Positions 46,985 to 57,972 are shown, numbered from the stretch's first letter. The stretch is 64,000 nt of DNA from Bacillota bacterium (GCA_021793215.1 JAJYTE010000003.1:57920-121919), one strand, 5' to 3'. A program made the numbers and translations. The notes: a model not told the origin generated them from the letters alone.

Positions 46985-48181
46985 CTACTCGGTCAGAAGG
47001 TGGCCGAGCTTGCTCCGCTTCGTCTCAAGGTAGCGGTGGTTCTCCGGCCGGTGTGCGATCTCGATGGGCACGCGTTCGACGATCTCGATGCCGTACCCTT
47101 CGAGACCCGCAACCTTGCGCGGGTTGTTCGTCAGAAGTCGCAGTTTGCGCACGCCGAGGTCCACGAGGATCTGGGCGCCAATCCCGTAGTCCCTGAGGTC
47201 CGGGGGGTAGCCCAGGCGCAGGTTCGCCTCGACCGTATCGAGGCCGCTGTCCTGCAGCGCGTAGGCTTGGATCTTCGGTGCGAGGCCGATGCCGCGTCCC
47301 TCGTGGCCGCGCAGGTAGATGAGCACGCCGCGCCCCTCGCGATCGATCAGCTCCATCGCCTCCGCCAGCTGGTCACCGCAGTCGCAGCGAAGCGACCCGA
47401 GCACGTCACCCGTGAGGCACTCGGAGTGCATGCGGCAGAGCACCGGCTCCCCGTCGCCGATCTCTCCCTTGCAGACCGCGAGGTGGGAGTTCCCGCGCAG
47501 GGCGTCCTCGTACGCGACGGCCCGGAACTGCCCGTAGCGCGTCGGCAGATCCGCCTCGCCGACGCGCTGGATCAGCCGTTCGTTCTGGTGACGGTAGCGG
47601 ATGATGTCCGCGATCGTCACGACCTTCAGTCCATGGCGCTGCGCGAAGACCAGGAGGTCTGGGGTGCGAGCCATGGTCCCGTCGTCGTTCATCACTTCGC
47701 AGATCACGCCCGCAGGCGCGAGCCCCGCCATCCTGGCGAGGTCGACCGCCGCCTCGGTGTGGCCGGCCCGCTTCAGGACGCCGCCCGGCTGCGCCTCCAG
47801 CGGGAAGATGTGGCCTGGCTGCAAGAACCCTTCGGGTCCGACCTTGGCGTCCGCGGCGAGGCGCGCCGTGAGCGCGCGGTCGGCCGCTGAGATGCCGGTC
47901 GAGACGCCGCGCGCGTCGATCGAAACCGTGAACGCCGTCTCCCAGTGTTCAGTGTTCTGCAGCACCATCGGTTGCAGATGCAGCTGGCGCACGCGTTCGG
48001 GCGACAGCGGCAGGCAGATCAGCCCGCGCGCCTGCGTGGCCATGAACGTGATGATCTCCGGCGTCACCAGTTCTGCGGCAGCGACGACGTCTCCCTCGTT
48101 CTCACGGTCCGCGTCATCGACCACGATCACCATGCGGCCTGCCCGGATGTCGGCAACCGCGTCCTGCACACTCGCGAACAT
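46985..48181 (-). CDS. ribBA: Bifunctional 3,4-DHBP synthase / GTP cyclohydrolase II
   Basis: '[23 protein letters not shown]', '[23 protein letters not shown]', '[12 protein letters not shown]'. Confidence 0.96.
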   Translation of the reverse strand: MFASVQDAVADIRAGRMVIVVDDADRENEGDVVAAAELVTPEIITFMATQARGLICLPLSPERVRQLHLQPMVLQNTEHWETAFTVSIDARGVSTGISAADRALTARLAADAKVGPEGFLQPGHIFPLEAQPGGVLKRAGHTEAAVDLARMAGLAPAGVICEVMNDDGTMARTPDLLVFAQRHGLKVVTIADIIRYRHQNERLIQRVGEADLPTRYGQFRAVAYEDALRGNSHLAVCKGEIGDGEPVLCRMHSECLTGDVLGSLRCDCGDQLAEAMELIDREGRGVLIYLRGHEGRGIGLAPKIQAYALQDSGLDTVEANLRLGYPPDLRDYGIGAQILVDLGVRKLRLLTNNPRKVAGLEGYGIEIVERVPIEIAHRPENHRYLETKRSKLGHLLTE

Positions 48182-48183
48182 CG

Positions 48184-48777
48184 TTACGCCTCCTCGGGCC
48201 GGTGCAAGGATTCGAGGTAGCGGGCGACCACGTCGACTTCGATGTGCACCGAGTCGCCGGGGCTACGCGCCGCGAGGTCGGTGCTGCGGAAGGTGTGGGG
48301 GATGATCGCGAACGCCGCGACGCCCTCTGCGTAGTGCGCCACCGTGAGGCTGATGCCATTGAGCGTCAGAGCGCCCTGCGGCGCGACGTACCGCCGAAGG
48401 CCCTTGGGCACCGCGACCTGCAGGCGATACCCGTCGCCGTCAGGGGCGATCGACACGAGCTCACCGACCCCGTCGACGTGGCCCTGGACGATGTGGCCGC
48501 CCAGGCGATCGTGCGCCCGCAGTGCGCGCTCAAGGTTGACGGGAGCGCCGACGCCCCACGCGCCGAACGCTGTGCGGCGAAGGGTCTCCAGGCTGAGATC
48601 CGCCGCGAAGCCGACCCCGTCGCGCTCGACCGCCGTGAGGCAGCACCCCGAGACCGCGATGGACTCGCCGATCCCAAGGTCACTGCCAAAGGATGCTGCG
48701 ACGAGGAGGTGTGCGCCTCCGGGCGTCAGATCGAGGGCACGGATCGCGCCCACTTCCTCCACCAGTCCGGTGAACAA
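48184..48777 (-). CDS. ribE: Riboflavin synthase alpha chain
   Basis: '[12 protein letters not shown]...[13 protein letters not shown]', '[15 protein letters not shown]'; TTG start. Confidence 0.95.
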   Translation of the reverse strand: MFTGLVEEVGAIRALDLTPGGAHLLVAASFGSDLGIGESIAVSGCCLTAVERDGVGFAADLSLETLRRTAFGAWGVGAPVNLERALRAHDRLGGHIVQGHVDGVGELVSIAPDGDGYRLQVAVPKGLRRYVAPQGALTLNGISLTVAHYAEGVAAFAIIPHTFRSTDLAARSPGDSVHIEVDVVARYLESLHRPEEA

Positions 48778-48782
48778 GTCGA

Positions 48783-49874
48783 TCAACCTCTTTCCACAGT
48801 GCCGCTGCAGTAGATGTCCTGCCCCAGTTGGCGCCACAGAACGTCCTTCAGGCGCACGCCCTCTGTGGGGCGCGCGGCCCCGATGCCCCCGACGGCCCCG
48901 GGCGCCTGCGCCCCGCCCAGCACGAGCGGTGCGAAGAAAGCGGCGACGCGATCCACGAGGCCGTCGTCGAACATGCGGCCGAGCACGGTTGGGCCGCCTT
49001 CGACCAGCACGGAGAGGATGCCGCGGCGGCCGAGTTCGCTCAGAACATCGGAGAGTGGGAGCTCCTGTGCCGCCGGCAGGAAGGCGAGCTCCGCGCGCTT
49101 CCCAAGATCCGCCCTGCGCCCCTCGGGCGCGTCCGCGGCCGCAAAGATCAGCGTGTCGCCCGGCGCTCTAAGGAGTCTCGCATCGGGAGGTGTGCGCAGG
49201 GTTCGGTCCAGGACGACGCGCAGCGGATGCTCACCCGGCGCGTCGCGTACCGTGAGCTGCGGATCGTCGGCGAGTACGGTCCCGATGCCGACCAGCACCG
49301 CGTCGTGCGAGGCGCGCAACGAATGGACCGCGCTGCGCGCCTCGGGGCCGGTGATGTACAGGCTCTCTCCGGTACGCGCTGCCGCGTGACCGCAGAGCGC
49401 GGCCGCCCACTTGGCCGTCACAAGCGGCCTGCCGGTCCTGCGCCAGGTGAAGTACGGCAGGTTCAGTTGCTCGGCGGCTTCAGCCTCCGCCCCGACGACC
49501 GTCTCGACGCCGGCCGCGCGCAGGTCGGCGATGCCCTTGCCCTGCTCAGCGGGGTTCGGATCCTCGATGGCGGCGACGACGCGAGAGACGCCGGCCGCGA
49601 TCAGCGCGGCGGTGCAGGGCGGTGTGCGCCCGAAGTGCCGGCACGGTTCCAGCGTGACGTAGAGTGTCGCCCCGCGGGCGCGCTCGCCTGCCTCGCGAAG
49701 CGCTTCGATCTCGGCATGCGGCGTTCCCGGACCGCGATGCCAGCCCCGCCCGACGACCTCGCCACCGCGCACCAGCACAGCCCCGACCCGCGGGTTGGGC
49801 GACAAGCGGCCCCCTGCTGCGCGCGCGAGTTCCAGCGCCGTGCGCATGTGCTGTTGGTCGTCGGGCGAGAACAT
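48783..49874 (-). CDS. ribD: Bifunctional diaminohydroxyphosphoribosylaminopyrimidine deaminase/reductase
   Basis: 'HAEIEALREAGERARGATLYVTLEPCRHFGRTPPC', RibD_C reductase domain. Confidence 0.95.
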   Translation of the reverse strand: MFSPDDQQHMRTALELARAAGGRLSPNPRVGAVLVRGGEVVGRGWHRGPGTPHAEIEALREAGERARGATLYVTLEPCRHFGRTPPCTAALIAAGVSRVVAAIEDPNPAEQGKGIADLRAAGVETVVGAEAEAAEQLNLPYFTWRRTGRPLVTAKWAAALCGHAAARTGESLYITGPEARSAVHSLRASHDAVLVGIGTVLADDPQLTVRDAPGEHPLRVVLDRTLRTPPDARLLRAPGDTLIFAAADAPEGRRADLGKRAELAFLPAAQELPLSDVLSELGRRGILSVLVEGGPTVLGRMFDDGLVDRVAAFFAPLVLGGAQAPGAVGGIGAARPTEGVRLKDVLWRQLGQDIYCSGTVERG

Positions 49875-49904
49875 CCGATCACCCCTCCGAAGCAAAAAGT
49901 GAAA

Positions 49905-49936
49905 ACCCAAGGGAGGCAATCCTTCCTTGGGTCATA
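49905..49936 (-). terminator. Riboswitch expression-platform terminator
   Basis: Minus strand CCCAAGGAAGG..CCTCCCTTGGG followed by TTTTCACTTTTT. Confidence 0.8.
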
Positions 49937-49955
49937 GGGCATGACGTTCTACAGC

Positions 49956-50082
49956 CCCTTCTTCCATCCCGACTCTAACGGTCGGCCCCGGAATTTCACC
50001 GGATCGGCCCCAGTTGCCTGGGGTTCGCGGGCTCGGCCTTTCGGCCATCACCGCCGGTACGGAATTTCACCGGACCCTGAAG
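49956..50082 (-). ncRNA. FMN riboswitch (RFN element) upstream of ribD
   Basis: Minus strand contains GGGTCCGGTGAAATTCCGTACCGGCGGT...AGCCCGCGA...GATCCGGTGAAATTCCGGGGCCGACCGTTAGAGTCGGGATGGAAGAAGG. Confidence 0.96.
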
Positions 50083-50167
50083 GAGGACGAGAAACTATGC
50101 AGTTGGTGCCTGCATCCTACCACCTCTGCGCGGCCGACGGCAAGCACCGCCGACCCCTCTGCCGGCT

Positions 50168-50662
50168 CTAGTAGCCCAGCGTCCGGAGAATCGCGCCCAG
50201 TCGGTGTAGTCGCTCTCCGATGAGCTCGTCGTCCCGGCTGAGCGCCTCCCTGAACAGTTCGACATCCTCGGCGACCCGATCGTTCTCCACGGCCAGGGCG
50301 ATGTCCAAGGCTCCCCCCTGCAGCGGGATGCGATCGATCCCGGGCTTGGTGGGGCCTTCGGCCGGCTGCCGGTACGAGTCGGCGAAGTACTGCCTGGCGC
50401 GGCAGACGAGGATCGCAAGGTCCAGAACCCGGTGCAGGGGCAGCTCCTCGGACTGGCGAGACCACTTGGCGCCTGTGTGGCGCCACACCTTCGCCGAGAT
50501 GTCGACCCTACCCCGGTCGTTCCACTGCGCGAGGCCCAAGGACAATCCTTTCGCGTCGCTGAGCGGGGAGAAACGACCGTCGACGCGATCGTAGTCCTGG
50601 GCGACGACCACCGGCTTGTGGCGCAAGGTCGTGGGGATCTTCATACGTGGCACCCCTGCCAT
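50168..50662 (-). CDS. Uncharacterised protein, likely DUF6530 family
   Basis: 'MKIPTTLRHKPVVVAQDYDRVDG...DISAKVWRHTGAKWSRQSEELPLHRVLDLAILV'. Confidence 0.65.
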   Translation of the reverse strand: MAGVPRMKIPTTLRHKPVVVAQDYDRVDGRFSPLSDAKGLSLGLAQWNDRGRVDISAKVWRHTGAKWSRQSEELPLHRVLDLAILVCRARQYFADSYRQPAEGPTKPGIDRIPLQGGALDIALAVENDRVAEDVELFREALSRDDELIGERLHRLGAILRTLGY

Positions 50663-50749
50663 CTACTAAATCAGTACGCTAGAGTCGCCGACCACCGACG
50701 ATTTGTCAATCAGCCTTCGGCGTCGCCACGAAGTGCAGGCCGCCCAACC

Positions 50750-51376
50750 TCAGTGGGCCACGGGGGCGAGCGAGAGCTGTCTTGCCACCTCCGCGACCCG
50801 CCGCCCGAGAAAGATCGCGGCCTGCTCCTCGTTTGGTCCCATGTCGCGGTCGGAGTCTGGACCGCTCCATTGGGTCGCGCCGTACGGGGACGCAGCCTTG
50901 AAGTAGCTCGGATCGCCGTAGCCGGGTGGGCAGATCAGCATGCCATGGTGCATCATCGGTAGAAGAAGAGACCAGATCGTCATCTCCTGGCCGCCGTGCG
51001 GTGTCGAGGTGCTGCAGAACGCCGATCCGACCTTGCCGTAGAGCGCCTTCCTCTGCCACAGCTCGCCCGTCGCGTCCCAAAGTGCCTTCATGCCGTGCGT
51101 CATCACGCCGAAGCGCGTCGGCGACCCGGTGACGATGGCCTCTGCGGCCTCAAGGTCAGCGAGGCTGCACGCCTCGATCGGCTCGAACTGCGCGCGCACC
51201 CGCTCGTAGTCCTCGTCGCGTGGGATGATCGACTCGGGCTCTTGGGCCACAACGCGCCGCGTCACGGCCTCGCAGCCTTCGACCATCTTCACGCCGTGCG
51301 CGACCTGAAACGCCAGGTTCATCGTGTGTCCGAGGCGCGTGTCGAAGACGATCAGGACCTGCACAGGCTTTGCCAT
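50750..51376 (-). CDS. Flavodoxin-like NAD(P)H:quinone oxidoreductase (WrbA-like)
   Basis: 'AEAIVTGSPTRFGVMTHGMKALWDATGELW', 'AFCSTSTPHGGQEMT'. Confidence 0.9.
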   Translation of the reverse strand: MAKPVQVLIVFDTRLGHTMNLAFQVAHGVKMVEGCEAVTRRVVAQEPESIIPRDEDYERVRAQFEPIEACSLADLEAAEAIVTGSPTRFGVMTHGMKALWDATGELWQRKALYGKVGSAFCSTSTPHGGQEMTIWSLLLPMMHHGMLICPPGYGDPSYFKAASPYGATQWSGPDSDRDMGPNEEQAAIFLGRRVAEVARQLSLAPVAH

Positions 51377-51418
51377 GCGCCCACCTCCCAAGGCGAGCGT
51401 CCCTCCGGGGGGTGGCCT

Positions 51419-53797
51419 TCATGCGAGACGCTGGCCGCGCTCCTGCCCACCGCCGCGGACGGCCTGCGCGTACTCGGAAAGGCGCTGAGCCGCGCGGGCG
51501 AAGACGGAGTTCGGTGCGTAGCCTCCCTCCTTGTCGTCTCCGGCGGCGACGCCTGTCAGGAGTTCAATCCCCTCCTCGATCGTGTCGATCGCGTAGACGT
51601 GGAACTTGCCCTCGCGCACCGCCTGCACGACCTCGCCCGAGAGCATCAGGTCGGGCACGTTCTGGCGCGGGATCATGCAGCCCTGCGTACCACTGAGACC
51701 CAGCGCGGAACAGACGGCGAAGAACCCCTCGATCTTTTCGTTCACGCCGCCGATCGGCTGGATCAGGCCGTTCTGGTCCACGGAGCCCGTGACCGCGATG
51801 TCCTGGCGGATCGGCAGGTCGGCGAGATCGGACAGGATGGCGTAGAGCTCTGTGGATGAGGCGGAGTCGCCCTCGATGCCGCCGTAGTTCTGTTCGATCG
51901 TCAGGCTTGCGGACAGGGAGAGCGGCTGCGAGCGGCCGAAGCGCCAGCCGAGGTAGCCCGAGAGCGTCAGGACGCCCTTCGAGTGGATCGGCCCAGACAG
52001 CTGGACCTCGCGCTCGATGTCCACGACGCCGGCGCCACCGGCGTAGGTCCGCGCTGTGATGCGCGCCGGAAGCCCGAACTCCTGTCCGCCTTGGGTCAGC
52101 ACGGTGAGGGCGTTGACCTGTCCGGTCCGCGCGCCTCGCGTCTCGATCCGTATCGTTCCGAGCGCGATCATCTCGAGCATGCGCTCCTGGTAGAGGCCGC
52201 CGCGCCGGCGGCGCCCCTCCAGCGTCTCCTCGATGTGGATCGCGTCGATCGCGCTCGCGTTCCGCCTTGCCGCCACCGCGTCAGCCTCCACGGCGAGCTC
52301 GATGATCACGGCCATGCGCGTGGAGAGCAGCCGACGGCCGCCGGCGAGGCGCGCCGCTTCCTCGATCATCCGCGCCGCGCCGCCGGCCGTGAAGGGCCGC
52401 AGGCCATGCGATCGGCCGAGTCCGGTTAGGAACCGCGCGAGCGACGTCCGGTTCTCTGGGATGTTGGGCATGTCGGGCGCGAAGTCGACGCGCACCTTGA
52501 AGAGCTTGCGGAACTGCTCGTCCATCTGGCGCAGTTCGTGGTAGGCAGCCTCCGGCCCCACCAACACGACCTGGAGGTCGAGCGGGATCGGCTCGGGATC
52601 GAGCCCGAGCGTCGGCGTCGGCCGATCCTCCTGGCCGATGTTCTCGACGCGCGCGCTGCGCTGCGAGAGCGCCCGTTTCAGCCCCTGATACGCCAGGGGG
52701 TTCGTCAGCAACTCGCGGGCGGGCAGTAGAAGGAAGCCCCCGTTCGCCCGGTGGACGGCGCCCGGGCGGATGAGCGTGAACCCGGTGCGCAGACCGCCGC
52801 CGGCGGACGCCTCGTAGGCGATGTTTCCGAGCAGATTGTAGTAGGAGGGGTTCGGCTCGTACACGACCGGCGCGGCGTCGCCGTCGCGGGAGACGAACGC
52901 GTTCACCGCGAACCAGCCCGGGTCCTCCACCGTCTCCTGGCCGCTCGGCACGAGTAGCGGGAGCCACTCGGGGATCCGGCGGTAGAGATCCTGCAGGTGC
53001 CGAAGCAGCGGAGTCACTTCATACTCCTGCTCGAGCCGCTCGAAGAGTGGCCGGCAGGCGTAGCGGGCGACCTCGTGGGTGAGATCTCGCACCTTCTGCT
53101 CCGAAGCCCGCTGGAGCTCGTGGGCACGGCGCACGAACGCCTCTCCCAGCCGCTGCACCTGCTGCGCCGCGCGCTCGAGCGCCTCCCTGCGCTCCGGGGG
53201 GAGGGCGGCGATCGCCTCGGCTGAGAGCGCATGGCCATCCGCGATCGGCGTCGTCGTCAGTCCGGTCGGTCCGGGCTGCACGGAGAAGCCGAGTTCCTGC
53301 GCCTCGCGCTGGAACTGGGCGAACTCCGCGTCGGCCTGCGCGGAGAATTCCTGCGTCGCCTCATCCCGCGCCGCGCCGAACTCATCGGACGAGAAGGCCT
53401 GCGGCAGCAGGATCGCGCACTCGCGCTGCAGCTCGCGCAGCGCTTGCTGGAAGCGGGGCCCCATGCCCGCAGGCACCGCGACCGCCAGCGGCGAAGAGGG
53501 CTCACGGAAGTTCGGCAGGTAGAGCCAGTCGCTGGCAGGCGGCAGAGCGTCTGCTGCCTCGCTGAGCCGCCGGCGAGCGTACGTGGTTCTCCCGGTTCCG
53601 GTCGGTCCGGAGAGGTAGATATGGTAGCCGTGCGGGCGCAGCGAGAGCGCCAGCGCCATTGCTTCCTCCGCGCGGGGCTGGCCGACGAGCGACTCGGGGA
53701 CGTCGAGTTCTGTCGTGTTGTCGAACGCGAGCTGGGACGGGTCGAGGGTCCAGCGCAGGACATCCGTCGCAAGCGTCTTCGGCGCCACTCGGACCAC
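51419..53797 (-). CDS. LonB/LonH-like AAA+ S16 protease
   Basis: Walker A 'LSGPTGTGRTTYARR', Lon S16 'EGDSASSTELYAILSDLADLPIRQDIAVTGSVDQNGLIQPIGGVNEKIEGFF'. Confidence 0.93.
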   Translation of the reverse strand: MVRVAPKTLATDVLRWTLDPSQLAFDNTTELDVPESLVGQPRAEEAMALALSLRPHGYHIYLSGPTGTGRTTYARRRLSEAADALPPASDWLYLPNFREPSSPLAVAVPAGMGPRFQQALRELQRECAILLPQAFSSDEFGAARDEATQEFSAQADAEFAQFQREAQELGFSVQPGPTGLTTTPIADGHALSAEAIAALPPERREALERAAQQVQRLGEAFVRRAHELQRASEQKVRDLTHEVARYACRPLFERLEQEYEVTPLLRHLQDLYRRIPEWLPLLVPSGQETVEDPGWFAVNAFVSRDGDAAPVVYEPNPSYYNLLGNIAYEASAGGGLRTGFTLIRPGAVHRANGGFLLLPARELLTNPLAYQGLKRALSQRSARVENIGQEDRPTPTLGLDPEPIPLDLQVVLVGPEAAYHELRQMDEQFRKLFKVRVDFAPDMPNIPENRTSLARFLTGLGRSHGLRPFTAGGAARMIEEAARLAGGRRLLSTRMAVIIELAVEADAVAARRNASAIDAIHIEETLEGRRRRGGLYQERMLEMIALGTIRIETRGARTGQVNALTVLTQGGQEFGLPARITARTYAGGAGVVDIEREVQLSGPIHSKGVLTLSGYLGWRFGRSQPLSLSASLTIEQNYGGIEGDSASSTELYAILSDLADLPIRQDIAVTGSVDQNGLIQPIGGVNEKIEGFFAVCSALGLSGTQGCMIPRQNVPDLMLSGEVVQAVREGKFHVYAIDTIEEGIELLTGVAAGDDKEGGYAPNSVFARAAQRLSEYAQAVRGGGQERGQRLA

Positions 53798-53822
53798 CTC
53801 GGCTCAAGGTTCGGAGATTGTA

Positions 53823-54497
53823 ATGCTACTCCTGCACGCAAAGGGAGCGGAGCTGAGGACTATGGAAGCACAGATGCGGCGCGAGCTGCGTCAGATGGTG
53901 CGGCGCGGGGCGCGGGAAGGCCTGCTGCGAGGGACCTTCGGCAACGTCTCGGTGCGCCTCGGAGAGGAACTGCTGATCACCCCGACGGGCAGGGACTACC
54001 TGAAGCTGCAGGCCGAGGACTTCGCGGCGGTCGACGTGGTGAGCGGGAAGGTGCGCGCTGGCGATCCCTCGAGCGAACTGCCGCTGCACCTGGCCGTGTA
54101 CCGCTTGCTGCCCCAGGTCCAGGCGATCTGGCACGACCACAGCCCCTTCGCGGTGGCCGCGGGCCTCGTGACCGATGAGGTTCCCGTCTACACAGGAGAA
54201 GGGCATGGGCTGATCGGCCTCGCCCTGCCCGTCGCGCCCTACCTGCCCTCGGGCAGCCGCTCGCTCGCCGATGCGGTCGCGGACGTCTTCGAGCGGACGG
54301 GCGCCGGCGCATGCCTGATGCGCAACCACGGCGCCGTCGCGGTTGGCGCGAGCCTGTTCTCGGCGTACTGCGGGGCGATCGCCCTAGAGGAAGCCTCCAT
54401 GCACTACCTCGTGACCAGCGGACTCTCGCCTGCCGCGCTCCCTCCGGAGGAGGCGAAGGCGATCCGCGCAGCGTTCGCCTCCTACCGCATGCGTTAG
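53823..54497 (+). CDS. Class II aldolase/adducin family protein
   Basis: 'GTFGNVSVRLGEELLITPTGRDYLKL', 'HDHSPFAVAAGL', 'LMRNHGAVAVG'; alternative ATG at 53862. Confidence 0.9.
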   Translation: MLLLHAKGAELRTMEAQMRRELRQMVRRGAREGLLRGTFGNVSVRLGEELLITPTGRDYLKLQAEDFAAVDVVSGKVRAGDPSSELPLHLAVYRLLPQVQAIWHDHSPFAVAAGLVTDEVPVYTGEGHGLIGLALPVAPYLPSGSRSLADAVADVFERTGAGACLMRNHGAVAVGASLFSAYCGAIALEEASMHYLVTSGLSPAALPPEEAKAIRAAFASYRMR

Positions 54498-54596
54498 CCG
54501 CCGCGGCGGCCGGAGGGCGCGGTATCTCTGCCTCTCACACCGGCATAGGATGCAGCGGGCATACCTGTGGCCGAGTTGCGGGAGGCGAGTGGACGG

Positions 54597-55352
54597 ATGT
54601 TGGATCTGACGGGCCGCGTCGCGCTCGTCACCGGATCGAGTCGCGGCATCGGGAGGGCGATCGCCGAGCGCTACGCAGCCGCCGGCGCCCGCGTCGTCGT
54701 GCACTGCGCTCGCTCCGGGGAGGAGGCAGCGGCCGTGGCGCGCGGCATCGCCGGGCGCGGTGGAGAGGCCGTCTCCCTGCTCGCCGACGTCGCGGACCGC
54801 GGGCAGGTCGCAAGGCTCTTCGAGGAGATCGACGACACCTTCGGCCGGCTGGACGTGTTGGTGCACTGCGCTGGGCGCAACCGCGACCGACCGTTCCTTG
54901 AGATGACCGACGAGGACTTCCGCGTGACGTACGACAGCCAGCTGCGCGGCACGATCACGTGCAGCCAGGAGGCCGGACGGCGCATGCTCGCGCAGGGCGG
55001 TGGGAGCATCATCACGATCGGGGCGGCGACCGGCGTCAAGGGGCGCCGCAACGGCGCGAACTACTGCGTCGCGAAGGCGGGCGTGATGGTGCTGACGAAG
55101 GTGATGGCGCTCGAGCTCGCCCCGACCGTCCGGGTGAACTGCCTCGTCCCCGGCTACACCGAGACCGACGAGGTGCTCGAGCGCTTCGGTTTGCGCGACC
55201 CCCAGCGGCTCGCTGCGCACATCTCGGGCATCCCGCTCGGGAGGCTCGCAGACCCGCGGGACATCGCGGAGTGGGCACTCTGGCTGGCTGCCGATGCTCC
55301 CCACGCGACGGGGCAGTACTGGTTCGTCAACGGGGGGGCGTACATGGGGTGA
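54597..55352 (+). CDS. SDR-family oxidoreductase
   Basis: 'ALVTGSSRGIGRAIAERYAAAGARV', 'NYCVAKAGVMVLTKVMALELA'. Confidence 0.93.
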   Translation: MLDLTGRVALVTGSSRGIGRAIAERYAAAGARVVVHCARSGEEAAAVARGIAGRGGEAVSLLADVADRGQVARLFEEIDDTFGRLDVLVHCAGRNRDRPFLEMTDEDFRVTYDSQLRGTITCSQEAGRRMLAQGGGSIITIGAATGVKGRRNGANYCVAKAGVMVLTKVMALELAPTVRVNCLVPGYTETDEVLERFGLRDPQRLAAHISGIPLGRLADPRDIAEWALWLAADAPHATGQYWFVNGGAYMG

Positions 55353-56492
55353 TCAGTCGAGCGTGAAGCCGCCGCGGATGGGGAAGTCGGCGGCGGGGAG
55401 CCGCAGGGGGGAGAGATCCCCCTCCTGCGCGGCGCCGAGGGCGACCTGGGCCGCGAGCTCGCCGATCGCCGGGCCGCGCATCACGCCGATGCCCTGGTCA
55501 CCGCACGCGCAGAAGAGGGACGGGCCGACGGCGCCGACGAGCGGCCGCCGGTCGGGCGTCGCGCCGCACAGGCCGGCCCACGCCGAGCGCAGTCCGGCCG
55601 CATCCCCGAGCCGCGTCAGGGCGATCAGCCGCTCGGCGACGCTCTCGACGAAGAACGGGTCTCCCTCGCGTCGGAACGCGTCGGGATCGGACTCCTTGTA
55701 CTCCGTCCCGTCTCCGGCGAGGATGTCCTGCGCACCCTCCGGCACGAGGTAGATGTCGGTCGGCAGGTGCCAGACGACGGGCAGTTCGCGGTGCACCGAA
55801 CCGAGCCGCAGCGACGAGAGCTGCGTGCGGTAGGGGCGCAGTGGGATCTCCACTCCGCTCGGCGCGAGCAGCTTGCGCGTCCAGCAGCCCGCGCTGACGA
55901 GCACCCGCGCCCCCTGATGTACGCTTCCGTCCTGGAGTCGCACCTCGGCGCTCCCCACACGCGCCGAGATCCCAACGACCCGCGCACCCGTCCGCAGCGT
56001 GAGTCCGAGCCGCCTCGCCTCGCCGAGCGCCGCCTGGGCGTAGGCGGTCGGGTTGACGTGCCAGTCGTCGGGCGTGAAGAGCCCGATCGCGTCGTCCCCC
56101 AGCCGGTCGAGATCCGGGAAGCGTCGGCGCACCTCGCCCCCGTCCAAAAGTTCCGCCGTTGCTCCCTCGCGCTCAGCCTGCGCCGCCCGTCCCTCGAGCA
56201 GATCCCGCTCCTTCGGCCCACCGAGAGTCAGCATGCCGGTCCTTCGCCAGACCGACCCGTCGCCGCCCAGCTCGGCAGCCTCGCGGTAGAGCTCGCGGCT
56301 ACGCTCGACGAACGCCCGGTCCTGCGCGTTCCAGAGGAGCGCGGTGACGATGCCGCCGGATTTCGCGCTGCTCTCCTCCGCCGCCCCGAAATTCGCCTCC
56401 AGGAGCAGAACGTCCCGCGCCCCCTGCCGCAGCGCCGCTAGTGCTGCCGACGTCCCCCAGACGCCGGCGCCCACCACGATGAGGTCGTACAT
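55353..56492 (-). CDS. FAD-dependent oxidoreductase (DAO family)
   Basis: 'MYDLIVVGAGVWGTSAALAALRQGARDVLLLEAN'. Confidence 0.92.
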   Translation of the reverse strand: MYDLIVVGAGVWGTSAALAALRQGARDVLLLEANFGAAEESSAKSGGIVTALLWNAQDRAFVERSRELYREAAELGGDGSVWRRTGMLTLGGPKERDLLEGRAAQAEREGATAELLDGGEVRRRFPDLDRLGDDAIGLFTPDDWHVNPTAYAQAALGEARRLGLTLRTGARVVGISARVGSAEVRLQDGSVHQGARVLVSAGCWTRKLLAPSGVEIPLRPYRTQLSSLRLGSVHRELPVVWHLPTDIYLVPEGAQDILAGDGTEYKESDPDAFRREGDPFFVESVAERLIALTRLGDAAGLRSAWAGLCGATPDRRPLVGAVGPSLFCACGDQGIGVMRGPAIGELAAQVALGAAQEGDLSPLRLPAADFPIRGGFTLD

Positions 56493-56583
56493 CTTGCTCG
56501 CGCCTCCTTGCTGCCCGCGCTTCCTGTCGACTCGGCCCCGGCGGGAACCACCACGCGACGCCCGGCTTCGCGCCTTCGCGAAG

Positions 56584-57960
56584 CTAGGCGAACTGCGGCA
56601 GGTACTGCCGGTGCGCCTCGATCAGTTCGTCGATGCAAGCCTGCGCTGCGCTGCGATCGCCGATCAAAGGATGCACCTGCGCCGCCTGCAGGAGCATTTC
56701 GCGCGAACCGCTGACGGCCGCCTGCGCGCAGAGGACCTCGTAATCCTTCACGCTGCGCGCGAGTCCCCGTGGACCTGGCGGCAGCGGTGCAGTCGGGAGC
56801 GGGTGGGCCCCATCACTGTCGATGCGGCAGCTGAGTTCGCCCACTTCGTCCGGTGCGAGAAAGTCCGAGGCGCCTTGGCTCGCAACGTTCAGGACGAGCT
56901 CCGTGGGCGGGCCGCCTGCAAGCGCCGACATCGCCTTCAGCGCGAGCCCCTCGTAGCCTTCCTCGCGGAAGATCGTGTCGGAGGTGATGCCGCGGTCATG
57001 GCGCGTGTCGGTCACGTCCGACATGTAGCTGTTGCGCCGCTCCGCGAGCACCGCGCGGTAGCGCGCGATCGCCTCGTCCTCGCCGCCTTGGCCCAGCGCC
57101 TCGCCGACCTCGCGGTAGATCCGGTTGTTCCAGACCTTCACCTGTTCGCCGCGCGTGCGCTGCGCCGCAATCTCGCGGGCGAGGCCGGCGCGGCGGAAGT
57201 AGTAGTAGTAAAGGTACTCGTTCGGCAGGAGACCGAGCCCCTGCAGGAGATCCGCTCCGAAAAACCCCAGGGATCGCACCTCGGCGCAGAGGCGCGCCGC
57301 GTCCGAGAGCAACGCGCCCATGCGCTCACGCCCATCCACCGCGACCGACTGCACCCACCCCAGGTGGTTGAGCCCCTGGTAGCGCAGGGAGCAGCGCTCC
57401 TCCGGAACGTCGAGGAAGCGGCAAACCTCCGTCTTGAGGCCCGAAGGCGCGTCGCACAGCCCGATCGTACGGCGGTGTCCGCCGCGGTGCAGCGCCTCGA
57501 CGATCAGCCCGGAGGGGTTCGTGAAGTTCAGAAACCAGGCGCCTGGCGCGAGCGCCTCGACGCGCTCCGCGAGGTGCAGGGCGAAGGGAATCGTGCGCAG
57601 CGCCATCGACATGCCGCCGATGCCTGTCGTCTCCTGTCCCAGGAGCCCGTGTTGCAGGGGGATGCGCTCGTCCTTGATGCGCCCGTCCGCGCCGCCGATC
57701 CGGACCGCGGAGAAGACGAAGGAGACGCCCGAAACCGTCGCGTCGAGCTCCTCGGTCGCCACGATCCGGACGGAGGCTCCGTGCCGCCTGCGCAGGGCCT
57801 CCCCGAGCCCTTGCATCAGAGAGACGCGAGAGGTGTCGACGTCGTGGAGCCGGATCTCCTCGAGGTCGATCTCCGCCGCGCGCCGCAGGAGTCCATTCAG
57901 GAGCAAGGGCACCCGAATCCCGCCACCGCCGATCACGGCCACGCGCCTTCCAGCAGACAA
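56584..57960 (-). CDS. Family 4 glycoside hydrolase (GH4)
   Basis: 'VAVIGGGGIRVPLLLNGLL', 'NFTNPSGLIVEALHR', 'GLCDAPSG', 'GLNHLGWV'. Confidence 0.9.
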   Translation of the reverse strand: MSAGRRVAVIGGGGIRVPLLLNGLLRRAAEIDLEEIRLHDVDTSRVSLMQGLGEALRRRHGASVRIVATEELDATVSGVSFVFSAVRIGGADGRIKDERIPLQHGLLGQETTGIGGMSMALRTIPFALHLAERVEALAPGAWFLNFTNPSGLIVEALHRGGHRRTIGLCDAPSGLKTEVCRFLDVPEERCSLRYQGLNHLGWVQSVAVDGRERMGALLSDAARLCAEVRSLGFFGADLLQGLGLLPNEYLYYYYFRRAGLAREIAAQRTRGEQVKVWNNRIYREVGEALGQGGEDEAIARYRAVLAERRNSYMSDVTDTRHDRGITSDTIFREEGYEGLALKAMSALAGGPPTELVLNVASQGASDFLAPDEVGELSCRIDSDGAHPLPTAPLPPGPRGLARSVKDYEVLCAQAAVSGSREMLLQAAQVHPLIGDRSAAQACIDELIEAHRQYLPQFA

Positions 57961-57972
57961 ACCCGTCGCCTC